Shown here: one piece after another, positions 11,991 to 24,398 of the stretch
How the letters are laid out: each line of letters begins with the position of its first letter
Numbering within the stretch: the stretch's first letter is position 1
DNA from: Capra hircus
Taxonomy: Eukaryota > Chordata > Mammalia > Artiodactyla > Bovidae
Assembly (NCBI RefSeq): GCF_001704415.2
Contig: NC_030811.1
Location: 51,759,591-51,823,590, forward strand
Reading direction: 5' to 3'
Length of the DNA stretch: 64,000 bases
The notes under the pieces: generated by a model
Database searches by the model: none
Told to the model about the DNA's origin: nothing
Seen by the model: only the letters and a program-made list of their open reading frames with translations
Translations under genes and position numbers: made by a program

Positions 11991-12640
11991 ATGTTGATCT
12001 TTTAATATGTTTACTTAGACAAATGGTAAGGATAGAATGGAGAGATGAAATTAGTTTTTCTTTATGCAACTTTGCTTTGTTTCAGTTGTTAAACCAGCCT
12101 GGATAAATGCTGTAATTTGAAAAGTCCCAAATTAAGGAAGCTGTAAAAAACTACATGAGGCTGAATTTCACATAGTTTCTAGATTTAATGGTAAATTTTA
12201 TACTGGTTCAGGATTCATTTATAAATTTTCTAAATTTTATCTACTTGTAAAAGTAATCAATATTTATTTTAGGAAGGGTGAAAAATGCTGAAAAACCATG
12301 CACACAATAAGAGAATAAATATCATCAATAATCCCAATTCCTAAAGAGAAACACTATGAATATTTCAGTATAATTATTTTTGGTCTTTTATTTCTATGTG
12401 TGTTTTATGTGTTTGTGCATTTTTTTAAGTTGCATATTGTACATATTCCACTTTTAAAAAACCTATTGAAAGCAAGTTTTCCTATTAATCAAATATTCTT
12501 CCCTAGCAGTGATTCAGTGGCTACCCCGTATACTATAAGTGTCATTCAGGATTAGATTTGGCTATAAAAAACTAATAGTGACTTAAACACAAAAGTAGGC
12601 AGATCACAGATGGTGAACTGGCTCCAAGAAGTCAAGGCTG
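11991..12640. other. AT-rich, no gene recognised
   Basis: The part near 12,240-12,480 has the flavour of an old LINE 3' region, but the match is too weak to call. Confidence 0.4.
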
Positions 12641-12649
12641 GCTACATAA

Positions 12650-13345
12650 TTGTGGGGCCCAGTTCAAATTGAGAATGTGGGTCCTCCTATTTAAAAAGTA
12701 GAGAATTCTGAAACCATGCCCCACAGGGTTAACAGAAACTGGTGACTAACAGAAATTCTTGAGCTTGTCTTATAGAACAGCAGGTAAGGGAACAGCTTGT
12801 TAAAAATCCCTCTGCTTGTAACCTGCTTTGCTGAACTGTTTTAATTATTTTTGACTCCTTAACCACTCTAAAGATAACTCCTTGCTATTGTAGCAGGAAG
12901 TTTTTCAGAAACTCGGAATCAACTCTTGTTCCATTTAAGCCAATGAGACTGGTTAACACCATCAACCCCAAAACTGGGCCTGCTGAAGTATCTGATAAAT
13001 GACCATTGGATGTCAAAGGGCCCAAAACTCCACCCTCAAATCATGCTGAATATCTCATTTTCAAACGTGTATCTCATGAAGAAGCATATAACTTGGATAC
13101 AGCTGCCCAATATGCTGATTATCTCATCTTGTCCCTACATCCAATCACCTTTCCCCACACATAAGACCACCCTGCTTCTTTACCCCTTAAATATCCCAAG
13201 CCCCTCGCTTTCAGGGAGGCAGAGTTAAGATTCAGATTTGAGATTTGTTCTCTTGTCTCCTGACTTGGCTGCGTTATGAATAAGCCCTTTCTCTGCTACA
13301 AACCTCAAAGTCTTAGCATAAACTTGCTACTCATTGGGCAGACAG
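12650..13345 (+). mobile_element. Probable solo retroviral LTR (class I-like)
   Basis: The region has LTR architecture: a ~500-base U3-like part, a CCTTAAATATCCC TATA-like site near 13,185, then TTGTTCTCTTGTCTCCTGAC and a GAATAAGCCCTTTCTCTGCT segment resembling the R/U5 polyadenylation region of class I ERVs. No gag, pol or env is nearby. Exact ends are uncertain. The + frame at 13,010-13,228 is inside it and is probably a chance frame. Confidence 0.5.
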
Positions 13346-13365
13346 TAAAAGTACTAAAACACAGG

Positions 13366-13475
13366 GGGGACTTCCCTGGCGGTCCAGTGGTTAAGACTCC
13401 TCCTTCCTCCCCATGAGGTATGGGTCTGGTCCCTGTTTGGGAAACTAAGATCCTGCAAGCTTGGGATAAAGCCTC
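13366..13475 (+). mobile_element. CHR-type SINE head, short copy
   Basis: It reads GGGGACTTCCCTGGCGGTCC, then CCAGTGGTTAAGACTCC and GGGAAACTAAGATCCTGCAA. The CHR tail is missing. Confidence 0.8.
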
Positions 13476-13656
13476 CTCCCATCCCCTGACAATAGATTGT
13501 TTCTTTGAGATCTCTGTCTTGATTTCTTACGGAGTTTTAAAATTTCTATTTAAAGTCATCCTAAGTAACAAAAAGATTTAAAAAATTTAAACTATTATTA
13601 TGCATTTTACCCTTCATCTTTATATTGCATAACGCCAACTTAAATGCAAATATAAG

Positions 13657-13765
13657 GGACTTCCCTGGTGGCCCACTGGTTAGGGCCCAGGTCCTCTGCC
13701 CTAGGCCCAGGTTCCATCCCTGGTCTGGGAACTAAGACCCTGCAAGTTTCTTGCATGGCCAAAAG
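13657..13765 (+). mobile_element. CHR-type SINE head, short copy
   Basis: A sense copy with GACTTCCCTGGTGGCCCAC and CTGGGAACTAAGACCCTGC. A 15-bp target duplication with one mismatch (AAATGCAAATATAAG at 13,642; AAATGTAAATATAAG at 13,766) bounds it. Confidence 0.88.
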
Positions 13766-13831
13766 AAATGTAAATATAAGAACATTAAATTGTTGCTCAA
13801 AGTGAAATCAATTGTTTTCATTACATTTCTT

Positions 13832-14089
13832 TCTTTCTTATATATTTTAATTAATTTATTTATTGTTGGTTGTGCTGGGTCTTCTTTGCTGTGTGGGTTT
13901 TTCTCTAGTTGCAGAGAGCAGGGGCTACTCTCTAGTTGTGGTATGGGGGCTTCTCACTGTGGAGGCTCAATAGTTGTGGTGCACAGGCTTAGTTTCTCCG
14001 CAGCATATGGGATCTTCCCAGATCAGGGACCAAATCCATGTGCATTGACAGGCAGATTCTTTACCACTGAGCCACCAGGGAAGTCCTTT
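13832..14089 (-). mobile_element. CHR-type SINE
   Basis: An antisense copy with an ATTTATTTATT tail at left and TTACCACTGAGCCACCAGGG at right. It is bounded by an exact 12-bp duplication, ATTACATTTCTT, at 13,820-13,831 and 14,090-14,101. Confidence 0.88.
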
Positions 14090-14101
14090 ATTACATTTCT
14101 T

Positions 14102-14689
14102 GATACACACTCCTTCTACTAACACTCTACCTTCAGCTTACTGATGAGTACAAACTACTGAAAGGAAAAGGAACTTTGGGTTATCTTCCCTTTTTCTTCA
14201 GTGTTATTTTCAGGATAAGTTCTTGACTATTCACGACTTCAACATAGCATGAGTAAGGAATAATACAATAGGGATCCTTGGTTTTCATGTTTCTAGGAAG
14301 CCAACGCCTTCTTTTTAAGTAGCAAGTTCTGGTTCAAACCAAAAGTGTAACCTCTAAGGGCTGTCAGGGCCCCAGCTTTATCAGTTGTAGATGTAACACA
14401 CTTTCTTTGGACTCACTTTGAGTCTTGATGAATTCTAGCTCATTGTGGAACCACAGGATTTCTGAGTTCATGGGGCTCATGTAAATGGGGCAACAAGGAC
14501 TAGCAACCAAGCATACTGCACGTAACCCTCTTCTCACGCACATGCTCCATCATTCTATCAGACCTCACTTACAAAGCACAAGTTCAAAGACACAATTATT
14601 AAGAATTTCAGGATAGCGACAATAGGAAATTAGCCAACGCAGAGTCCTTCTGAGCAAGGTCCTTTGTAACATCACAGCTTCCATGCCCG
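14102..14689. other. No gene recognised
   Basis: Unique-looking sequence with no exon or repeat that I can identify. Confidence 0.5.
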
Positions 14690-14703
14690 TGAAGCTGGCA
14701 TGT

Positions 14704-14832
14704 GTGCATTCCAATTTGCTTCAGTTGTGTCCGACTCTTTGTGATGCTATGGACTATAGCTTGCCAGACTCCTCTGCCCACGGGATTCTCCAGGCAAGAA
14801 TATTTGAGGGGGTTGCCATTTCCTTTTCCACA
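14704..14832 (-). mobile_element. Bov-A-type SINE fragment
   Basis: A short antisense copy lacking the tRNA head (TCAGTTGTGTCCGACTCTTT to CATTTCCTTTTCC). A 14-bp duplication with one mismatch flanks it (TGAAGCTGGCATGT at 14,690; TGAAGCTGGCCTGT at 14,833), so the truncation predates insertion. Confidence 0.88.
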
Positions 14833-14846
14833 TGAAGCTGGCCTGT

Positions 14847-15403
14847 CCCACCAAGTTTGCAAGATGTGGATTTCTTTTCTCTTTTTGCTCCTTCATCCTC
14901 TGTGTGGGGCTTCCATCCTCAGTGTCACTTCATGATCCAAGTGAGCTGCTAGAGTCCAACACCGGAAGAAAGGAGAAAGGGAGAAGTGCAAAAGGATCAG
15001 CTCTTCCTGAATCAGTGCTTTGAAGGAGTCTTTTCAGAAGCCCAGCTCTGCTTCTACCTCGCTAATCAGGACTTAGTCACAAGGCTACATTTAACTCACA
15101 GGTCAGCTAGAAATGTAGATTTTTTTTCTGGGTGCATTACCACCCTGAATACCTGGAATGAAATCAGGTTGTTACTAAAAAAATAAATAAATAAAGGTTA
15201 AAGGACATGGGTGGACGACTAATTGTTCCTGCCATGGCAATTTAAAGATAATTTATTTAATCTAACTAATTTTTATTTATGTGGGTTGTTTCTGATTTTT
15301 CACTACTATCAACATCACTTTAAAACTTTTAAATTGCAATTTAAGGTTAAATTTTAAATTTACTCTAATTAAAAATATATATATTCCTCAACAACTGACA
15401 GTG
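14847..15403. other. No gene recognised
   Basis: Nothing identifiable apart from AT-rich simple sequence near 15,180-15,195. Confidence 0.5.
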
Positions 15404-15600
15404 GGACCTTCCCTGATGGCTCAGTGGTGAAGAATCTGCCTGACAACGTAGGAGATGTGGGTTCGATCCCTGGGCTGGAAGATCCTGTGGAGGAGGGCAT
15501 GGCAACCCACTCCAATGTTCTTGCCTAGAGAACCCCATAGACAGAGGAGCCTGGCCGGGTACAGTCCATAGGATTGCAAAGAGCTGGACACAACTGAAGC
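15404..15600 (+). mobile_element. Bov-tA-type SINE
   Basis: A sense copy with an ACCTTCCCTGATGGCTCAG head, a GTGGGTTCGATCCCTGGGCT B-box-like region, and a Bov-A body ending in GGACACAACTGAAGCG. Confidence 0.9.
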
Positions 15601-15620
15601 GATGCAATGCACACTCATGC

Positions 15621-17293
15621 AGATGACAAAAAGCGAAAATGATATAAGTAACTTCTGAAGACTGTTGACTTTGTGAAGATCACTTCTACCTGAATCAATT
15701 TACTGTCACTATCTGGATACTTTATATTATTTTGTGTTAATATTGTCTGTTTCTAATACTAACTATCAGGATGCCTTCTATAATCTTGTCTTAATGTTGT
15801 TGAATTTCTGATATTGAGTATCTGGATGCATTGTGTCATCTTGAATTAATATAATCTTTTGAAGCTTGCCGGAATACAAAACCTAAGTGAGAACTGCTAT
15901 TATTCATTTTCCCATTAGCATGTGCTTACCATGTAATCAAGCTGTTCTTTAGTTGGTGAAAGCTAGTTCTCTGTTCATTGCTAGTAAGTCAAGACTAAAA
16001 TAACTTGAATGGTCTATAGTTCATTTGTTTGTTACATCCTTGCCAAGTTTATAAAATTATTTCCATATGAAATTTTTTTTAAAGGAAGGTTTTACTAGCC
16101 TCCAAAACACTTATTTGGAGTAAACAACTGTGAAAAAAAATTATCAGCCAATTCTTAAATGACAACTTGTAATTTATTAAAAAGAACAATGTATGCATAT
16201 CCAGATTCTAATGTGAAGTTTTTTTGAATGAATTTGGGTATAATTGAATTTCAGAATTGGAACCATTAAAATCTGAGTAATATGAGCAAACCAATATTTA
16301 TAGAGTATAGTTCTACACTCTAACATTTTGTCCTCCCCATATAAATATCTCGGTACATGCACCATCTGAGTGTATAAAATTAAACTACCTGAACACCTTT
16401 AAAAAATTAGAGTAAAACGTAAAAATGTCTATAAAAAGAAATTCATTAGAGATTTCAAAATATCCGTAAGTGCTAAATAAGGTTTCCAGAAATCAGTGAT
16501 TATGCTGAAACGTGTCACAAGGGGAACTGTTAACAAGTGTTACTTTGCCAATGGTAGGAAGATTGCCAACCTTTAATTGGCTTTAAAGTTGGTGTTTTAT
16601 CAATGGTGTATTGTAAAAAGCAATAATGCCCACATTTATGATTTAAGCTTGAAATGGGAACTCTAGATTTGACTAAACGTGGCAGTATGCACTAGTCCTT
16701 CTAATTAAATATATTCAAATGCTTGCCTTTTAAATTTGATTAGGATGTTTATTATCATGTTTCTATTAACAGCAACAACAAAAGATGTTTGTCTGCAATT
16801 TACAATGTACAATGACCAGTCAATCCCCCTCTTGCAGGGCTATGCATTAACTGTTCTGTTTTAATGGAAATACCGAGAATGGCTCCATTGAAGCTGCTGG
16901 GCAGATGGAATTCTACTGAGTTTTACAAAAATCTGGCATGGCATCATTCTCTGGATTCTATAAGGGAGGGTGTCCACATTAATAAATACCAATAAGATAT
17001 CATATTATTATCTTTAATACCAGAGTATATTACGCTCTGTCCCTTGGCTTCTGGATTTCTAACTGCATTCCTAACTTACCTACTAAAACTGATCCTCCAG
17101 CAGGGCACAAGAACTTTGTGAATAAAAATATGTGAACAAACAAAAAGTGAGTAAACTTCCAGACCAACCATTAAGAGGGGAAAATTCCAACAGAAAAATC
17201 ACTTTCAATATTTGTGTGGCTTCAGAGAGTGAAGAAAAGATCCAGTAAGGATTTCCCAGGGAACACTCAGTATATAGTATTTAGTATTCAGTT
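15621..17293. other. No gene recognised
   Basis: About 1.7 kb of AT-rich, unique-looking sequence. The reverse frame at 16,177-16,365 has no recognisable homology. Confidence 0.5.
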
Positions 17294-17303
17294 TTCAGCT
17301 GAT

Positions 17304-17305
<2 letters not shown>

Positions 17306-17341
<36 letters not shown>
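17306..17341 (+). repeat. (TG)n microsatellite, about 18 repeats
   Basis: The TG run continues into GCGCACGCGCACAC. It forms the tail of the adjacent SINE, since both lie inside one target duplication. Confidence 0.97.
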
Positions 17342-17344
<3 letters not shown>

Positions 17345-17557
17345 ACGCGCACACGGGCTCAGTCGTGTCTAACTCTGTGATCCTTGGATTGTAGCCCCCC
17401 AGGCTCCCCTGTCCTTGGACTTTTCTAGGCAAGAATATTGAACCGGTTTGCCATTTCCTACTCCAGGAGATCTTCCTGACCCAGGGATCGAACACTCGTC
17501 TCTTACATCTCCTGCAATGGCAGGTGGGCTCTTTACCACTGCCACCTGGGAAGCCCA
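17342..17557 (-). mobile_element. Bov-tA-type SINE with TG-repeat tail
   Basis: An antisense copy from GGCTCAGTCGTGTCTAACTC to CACTGCCACCTGGGAAGCCC. The exact 12-bp duplication TTCAGCTGATTA at 17,294-17,305 and 17,558-17,569 encloses SINE and microsatellite together, so the TG run grew from the SINE tail. Confidence 0.93.
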
Positions 17558-17569
17558 TTCAGCTGATTA

Positions 17570-19179
17570 CTCTGACTGATTTCTTCTACTGACTTGAGTG
17601 GTTTTGTGGATTAGGGAGAGTTTACAACTTCTCTGACTCTTGCAAGCTACCAATTCATCAGACTGCCTTTCTATACCAGTCATGAATTTTCCACTCTCCT
17701 CTTCCGGCTACTCCCTGTGACATTGCACACTCTGTATTTTAGCTCATCGGCCATTAGAAACCAGCAAGACACATGCAGTGACCACAGCTATAAGCCCCAT
17801 AGCAGACACTGCTGGCTGCCTTCCCAAGGTCAACTTCCTCTCCCTTGTCTTCCTGGCTGGCAGAACCGCCTCCCGCAGCAGAGCAGAAAATACTGAGTAC
17901 TTGCTTTCTCAGCCTCTCTTACAACCTCAGTTCTGGCCTGTGATGCAAGGGGAAGTCTCCTGGGGATTTCTGGGAAAGAAGAAAAGAAAGAAAAGTTTCT
18001 CCTAGCCTCTCATCCCCAGCTTTTTTGTTTTTCAAAGTGATTATGTGATGCTTGGTGCCCAGGAGACCACCTTGTGACAAGGAGGATAAAGATCAAGAAA
18101 CTGCAGGAAAGTCAGCTTAACGCTTTCTGGGCTTCTGTTGTGTGATAAAAATAAGTTATTTTTAAAGTCACTTTTAACTTTACTTCCACTTGGAAGCATC
18201 TTAACTAATATTTACTCAAAATCACATACAGTTTGCCAACACAAATAGACTGGCTCTGAGATGATTCAAGTTGCCTTTCAGATAGTTTATAGTATCTACT
18301 TGGTTATTTCTCAACCCAGTTTCTTGGAGGCAACAGAAAAGCAGTCTTCAACCAAAAGTGTACATGCCACTTATCAAAATTTAAGTAAAATCTAAGTAGA
18401 AAAATGCTATTTTTTTCCTGATACATTTACAAACATAAAGTAGAATGTCTGTGGACATAAAAATATGAATCTCAGAAAAGATACGTGTTTATTTTATCAT
18501 TGTGGATAAAATAGCTTGTGGAATGCAAAATATGAAAAGATGAGATTCACAGCTATTAAGAACACCAAAAGTAGTGATAAGAAGTTAAAAAGAAAACAGG
18601 AGTGACTTCCACATTTTGTTCATACAATTCATTCTCATATAATCACAAAAATCAAATTAAATATAAATATTTAAACCTGGGGTTTTGAGTTGATCTCAGG
18701 AATGTTATCAAATGGAATCTTCTGCATCTATTCTCAGCTAGAAAAACTGGCAAAAAAACCCTACTGTTTCTCACAAGCATCACAATTATTTGTTTAGGCA
18801 GAAGAACAAAATGTAGAAAGGATGTTAAATGTTTTGGGGGAGTTGACTTCAGAGATAATTCCGTCTATCCTGAGGCTGTTATTGAATTAATTCGGAGGGT
18901 AAATATAACACCTTGACTAAATCACCTTGTCTTATATTCTCTCTCTTCATAGCCTGTTCTTTAATATGGAAAATATCATTGGGAGTACTGAATCTTCCTT
19001 GTGAGCTTGGAAAATCTGAGTTAACCCCAAGCAATCTATAATCTTATATCAGTTATGCTTAAGCTCAACTGTGGTTAACAGCTTAATAGAGGCTTAAACA
19101 TATTCACTGCCTATCATCTCTCATAAAATAAGGTACAAAGTAAGGTACTAAGTAAACACACTTGCAACTAGAAGATGAG
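17570..19179. other. No gene recognised
   Basis: About 1.6 kb without a defendable exon. The + frame at 17,778-18,005 (75 codons) lies in sequence near 17,930-18,110 that vaguely resembles a degenerate mammalian interspersed repeat, so I do not call it coding. Confidence 0.45.
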
Positions 19180-19218
19180 TAAAGAATCCGACATGACTGG
19201 CTGACTGAACAACAACAA
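19180..19218 (+). mobile_element. Relic of a Bov SINE 3' end
   Basis: Only TCCGACATGACTGGCTGACT and an AACAACAACAA tail remain. Confidence 0.55.
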
Positions 19219-19475
19219 GTTCTGGAGACTGAATGCATAGCTTAGTGATTATAGTCAACAATACTATATTACATACTTCAAAATTGCTAAGAGCCTACAT
19301 CCTAAATGTTCTCACCACAAAAAACAAATGATAATTATGTAACGGGATGGAGGTGTTGGCTCAAGGTATGGTAGTAATCATATTGCAATATATAAATTAT
19401 CAAATTAACGCCCTTAAACACATTAAACTTACACAATGCTATGTTGCCGTATGTTAATAATTTTTAAAAGTCTAG
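19219..19475 (+). mobile_element. Old L1 (L1MA-like) 3' UTR
   Basis: The order of blocks matches an old L1 3' UTR: GATTATAGTCAACAATACTA, then AATTGCTAAGAG, TGTTCTCACCACAAAAAA, GGGATGGAGGTGTT, and CTTAAACTTACACAATGCTA. Confidence 0.75.
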
Positions 19476-21110
19476 ACATGTCAATTTAGGGCTGGTGTAA
19501 TGACATCATAAAGTCATCAGGGATTCAAGCACTGCCATCTGCTAAAAAGTCATTTTACAAGAGGAGATTGGGAGCTGGTGTCTACTTAGAAGGGCTTCTC
19601 AGAACCAGCAGATTTCATGTTGAAGGCAAAAGCCAATTGGTTCTTATGAATGTCAGAATGATCTCCGGTGGCCTGTTCACTCACCAGAATGATTAAGTAG
19701 GGAAAGAATGAACTCTTAGCTGGATATAAATGTGCCTTGCCTATTCCAGCCATGTTTAGGGCAGATGATGCCTTCACACATAAGGTAGGGTTATATAAAT
19801 AAAGTGTTACATTGACTATGTATTTTATTCATACTATTTTTCAATGTCGTGCAGGTGAGTTCCTAGAATACTTATTCATGTGCATATTAATTGCATTTCT
19901 AAAAACTTGGCAGATTTTAAGACACAATTTATTAGTAAATACAGTTTACAACAACAAGTAATATTTTCCAACTGTGAGCATATCGATTCATCCTTCCTTG
20001 ATACTTTCTCATCATACATTTCAGAAGTGCATTCTGTGTTTGGCTGGAAAAGCTTCACAATACTGCTAAAATAAAATTATTGAGCATGAATGTGATCTTC
20101 TTATTATAAAATATAAAGTTCCACACGTAATGACAGCCCATTTACAGAGACAAACTAAAGTTTTATGTAGGTAACTGAGAAATAAGTGGTATCCCCACAT
20201 ATTATTTCTCTAGTGTTGAACAAGTACTTTGTGATTGTATGCAGGCCTTCTGGTTATTAAGTAATAATCAATTTTCCAGTAAAGACAATATATGGCTTTT
20301 ATGCATCTAGGTATTTTTTTGGTCATTTAAAAGCTTACAGATTTACTTTTAGCTTTTGCATTCTAAACCACTGAAATAGTTTTATGAATTGTGTCATAAA
20401 TCTTTAGAACACTCCCTGGAGCTATATTGGAAATCAGTCATAATCTTTGGGGAACATAAGGTTAATGTAATGTATTTATATTTATTAAAGTAAATATTCA
20501 TGTGTTTCATGTAAAATATACACATACCCTGAGTATGGTAAATTCTTAACATTTTTACATATATATAGGTTAAGTAACAAAGCCAAATAAATGAGGATAA
20601 TTTATGCAATTTTTGCCATTAGGGTCTCATGTGTAAAACTTCATGTTTATGAAGGTCTAAAGACACTGATAATTAAATTTATATTAGACACATGTACAAA
20701 ACACCACTATATCTTTCCTATGCATATAAACGAATAGAAATAATCTTGAAGAATGCATGCTTAGTTAATAACAATGAATACTTCTGGGGAAGAAGGACAG
20801 GGAGGGGGATGTAGATGGTTCTCTGAGAGGACCTGAACTTTATCTACAATATATACATCATTTATAATTTTAATAATTAAAATAGTTTTTTACAATGAAA
20901 ATGTTTAATGCAATTGATTTTCCTGTTTCCCAAAGAAAATTGTTAGCAGTTATTTGCCAGGAGCATCACCTGAGTCCCTGTAATCTTACATCAGTGCTTG
21001 TGACCCTAGTCACCCAGTACATGATTTATGTAGACTTTTCCCACCACAAAGGAAAGGGTAGTATAGAGATTTGTTCTACACTGGCTTGCCTACACATAGA
21101 TAATGGCCAA
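19476..21110. other. No gene recognised
   Basis: About 1.6 kb of AT-rich DNA. Frames such as 20,895-21,140 (81 codons) have no recognisable product. The last ~30 bases of that frame overlap the direct repeat that follows. Confidence 0.5.
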
Positions 21111-21201
21111 GAAATAATAACTAACACATGCATCCCTTAAGGCTCTGTTTGCAGTTTTGTTATGAATAGTAATCTGGGTTTAAGAGTTATGTATTTTATG
21201 A
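21111..21201 (+). repeat. 91-bp direct repeat, copy 1
   Basis: The copy runs from GAAATAATAACTAACACATG to AAGAGTTATGTATTTTATGA. An almost identical copy lies at 21,613-21,703. I see one difference (AATAGTAATC here, AATAATAATC there). Confidence 0.95.
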
Positions 21202-21612
21202 CTGCTTCCTTTCCCTTATATTAATGTTCTCTCCCTGGCCCTTTTCTATTTTTATTCTTTTGGTACCTTAGGTTTCAGATTTGGAAAGGACTCCAGGGAC
21301 CATCTAGTTCTTATCTGGTGTATAAATTTTCAATGAACTTCTCAGCCTCTGGTATTATATGCAAACGCATTGCAAATACTCCCAATTGTTCTGCTTAAAC
21401 CTTATTCTTTGTTCTTTCTTATCCTAGTTTCCAGTGTCACACAGAGCTAACTAAACCTCAAAACCAGGTGAGTCACATTCAGAAGCTCAATGTACCGCAT
21501 CCCACTGATATATTTTAAAGAGCCTTGGCTATACCTGCTATCCATGAACCATTCATTGTTCAGACAAGATGGCAACTTGAGGGGCATTTAGCCATCCTCT
21601 GCCTGTGGATCA

Positions 21613-21703
21613 GAAATAATAACTAACACATGCATCCCTTAAGGCTCTGTTTGCAGTTTTGTTATGAATAATAATCTGGGTTTAAGAGTTATGTATTTTA
21701 TGA
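21613..21703 (+). repeat. 91-bp direct repeat, copy 2
   Basis: This lies exactly 502 bases downstream of copy 1. Neither flank extends the similarity, and the 411-bp spacer is not duplicated. Confidence 0.95.
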
Positions 21704-22180
21704 ATATTTCAGTTCCTACTATGCAGCAGAAATGGCTTTATTTTGCAGAAGGGACTTTGGCTGGAAACAGAGGGCTCCAGCTCTAATACATGAATGTAAA
21801 ATGTAAATCTATTAATAGTTGTTCAAATTATTTGCCCTTAACCGACAGGTTTCCAAGAATAATAAATGCAGGGAGACTCTGCTTAGTCATGTGACTGGAA
21901 ATGGCAATAAAGATGGACCATAATTAGGAAACCAGGTCCATAAATGTGTCATTTGGACTGCTATCTAAAGTGAGTAGGAGGTTTATCAGGGTTCATCGTA
22001 AACAGGGACTGATGAATCACAAGTTTGAGAGTCACTGGTTTATAGAGTAGGTTCTATGTGGGTGAAATACTATGTAAAAGAAAGTCCCTTTTGATCTTTT
22101 GATATAAATTGTCCACTTAATTGATCATGTAAGGTAATTGTGATATTATAAACATGTAATGATGCTGTCGGCCATTACTT
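21704..22180. other. No gene recognised
   Basis: Unique-looking sequence after the direct repeat. Confidence 0.5.
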
Positions 22181-22184
22181 ATTG

Positions 22185-22350
22185 TGTCTGTAGTACTGTG
22201 GGTCAGTGTCCACCCTGAGTACTTAACATTCATTTTCTTATTTAATCTTCAAGGACTGTTAGGGAGATTTTCTAATTATCATTCCGTAAAGAATGAACCA
22301 AAGCTTGGAAAGATTAAGCACTTGCTGTTAGTCATTTAGTACTGAAGTTT
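22185..22350 (+). mobile_element. MIR-type SINE relic
   Basis: A diverged MIR-like order: CCACCCTGAGTACTTAACAT, TTCTTATTTAATCTTCAAGG, then AAAGATTAAGCACTTGCTG. Confidence 0.5.
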
Positions 22351-22814
22351 GAGCATGGGTCTTTCTGACACCTGGCTGGAGATGAGAAGGGTGTGGTTTA
22401 TCTGCTCAAACATGAGCCGTATGATTTGGGGTAAAGTGTGATGAGTGGCTGACTTTGATCAAGTCCACTACCTGGATTTTGGAAATGAAGATTTCCTTCG
22501 GAGAAGAGATGGATGGAAATAGTCAGCTAATTCTGGGATGTAATAATAATGTGTCGTCACGGTCTAGATGCCAAGCTAGAACTTTAAGAAGACAAGCTTC
22601 ACCTGTGAGTGGGTTGATAAATTTCACCTGGTTTGTTCAAATTAGTAAGGCAACCTGTTAGATGCATTCAGGTATGAGGAAATAAACTGTGTCTCTCTGC
22701 GAGGGTAGAGGTATGTGAAAAGAATGGAGAGAAGAAACATAAACATAGAGAAGGAAGACAGTGATGGTTGGTTTTGAAACTGCCCAGCATTGTTTTCCTG
22801 CACTGAATAATGAT

Positions 22815-22965
22815 AAGAAGAGCAAATGTTTCCTGAGTACTTACCATATGCAAGCATTTATATGAGCACATCACAACTATACCAAATATGCGCAATATAG
22901 ATGAAAAAAATAAGGCTCAGAGAGGAGAAGGAATTCTCGTAAAGTCACTCAAGTCTGACTCAAAA
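22815..22965 (+). mobile_element. MIR-type SINE relic
   Basis: The blocks TTTCCTGAGTACTTACCATA, GATGAAAAAAATAAGGCTCA and GAGAGGAGAAGGAATT follow the MIR core order. Confidence 0.6.
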
Positions 22966-23802
22966 ACTAAGGAAATGTACTATTTCTTAATCTATGTATG
23001 CATCCCCCGTTGTTCAGCCAGGATGTATTTCAAACCCTCCTTTGACAAGGCATGCAGATAAAGGCCTGCAGAGAATGTCTGTGGATGATTTGAAGCTAAT
23101 TTCTCTGGGCAGGACTCTGAGAGAGGGGGTAAGCGCAGTGATTGAAAGCCTGATACTGTCTAGCTATTGTGGGTTTGGAAACCTGTACTTTGTTAGCCTG
23201 ACTATCAGGCTTTGTGTTTTCTGTGCTTATGTCTCTTTGTCTTCAGTCAGGTTCCTTTGGAAAATTCCAACCTGTTTTGCTGAGCTGAGAGAAACAATGT
23301 TCTTTGTTCAGTCCTGAGCCACAAAGCAGGGAACAACACTTCTCTGTCAGGGTGGAGGAAAGGATGGAATGGGATGGAGGCAGCATGGGGAGAATGATGA
23401 ATATCAAAGTGAGAGAAGCCTGAGAGGGAGCCTCACGTGCTCACATGCACTCCTGGGTCCTTTGCTCTTCTGTGTGTGGTGGCAAGAGGGAAAGAAGGGA
23501 ATGAAGGCAAATGGCCTTTTACTTACGTAAACTATTGTCCTCCGTTGACTGTGGCTGTAGTCTTTGGAACAGGCGTCCAATGGAGCATATACAGGGTTTC
23601 TTTGGGGGTCTCCATCATTGACCTGTCTGTCCACTGTTTATTCCTCTGACTTGGGATAAACCAGCCTGATGTATGCTGAAGTCCATCAATTCCTTCTTCT
23701 CTCCCATATGACCCTAAACTTGTTGCTGGTGTCCTCTTGCCCCACAAGAAGACTTCTCGAGTAGGGTACTCACAAGATAGCTCCAGCCTGCCTATCTTTT
23801 TA
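22966..23802. other. No gene recognised
   Basis: The + frame at 22,994-23,317 (107 codons) and the overlapping frames at 23,404-23,747 are on both strands. None resembles a known product, so they are probably chance frames. Confidence 0.45.
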
Positions 23803-23998
23803 AGAACTATTTATTTATTTGGCTCCACTAGGTCTTAGTTGCAGCATGCAAGATCTTCAGTCTTGATTGCAGCATGAGGAATTTTCAGTTGAGGCATGTG
23901 GGATCTAGTTCCCTGACCAGGGATGGAGCTTCCTGCGTCAGGAGCATGGAGTCTTAGTCACTGAGTGTGGAGACTTCCTCACTTATCAGGAAAGTCCC
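23803..23998 (-). mobile_element. CHR-type SINE
   Basis: An antisense, quite diverged copy with a CTATTTATTTATTTGGC tail, CATGTGGGATCTAGTTCCCT, and ATCAGGAAAGTCCC at the head end. Confidence 0.75.
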
Positions 23999-24398
23999 AA
24001 GCCTGATACTCTTTTTCACTGTACACTTGGTTCAAATAAAAATCCTAAATCCTTGCCATGCCTGTTGGGAATCTGACTAGTTTTTTAAAAAAAAAAACAA
24101 ACAAACTGTAGTTTAATTGATGCTATACTGGCTAAGTCTAAAACTGTGCCATCTTTGAGTACATCGGCTATACTACTTTAGTAAAGGAGCAATTTACTCC
24201 TCAACTATCCATTCTGTCCTTGTTGTCATCACACCCAATGTCTTTTCCTCTGGTCAAACAGATACAGAGGGTAGATTACCAATTCCAGGGCATAATCATA
24301 ACTTCAGCTGGAAATCATCTCCCTTCTTTTTGCAGGCACTTCCCAAATGCATGAGTCTCCCTGTGGTTTTTTCAGTGTCCTCCTCCCTTGGGTTGGGT

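Noticed and set aside
12650..13345. Complete endogenous provirus
   Set aside because: Only LTR-like sequence is visible here and at 44.7 and 50.3 kb. No viral coding region adjoins any of them.
17778..18005. 75-codon + frame as a coding exon
   Set aside because: No recognisable homology or splice signals. The sequence looks like degenerate interspersed repeat.
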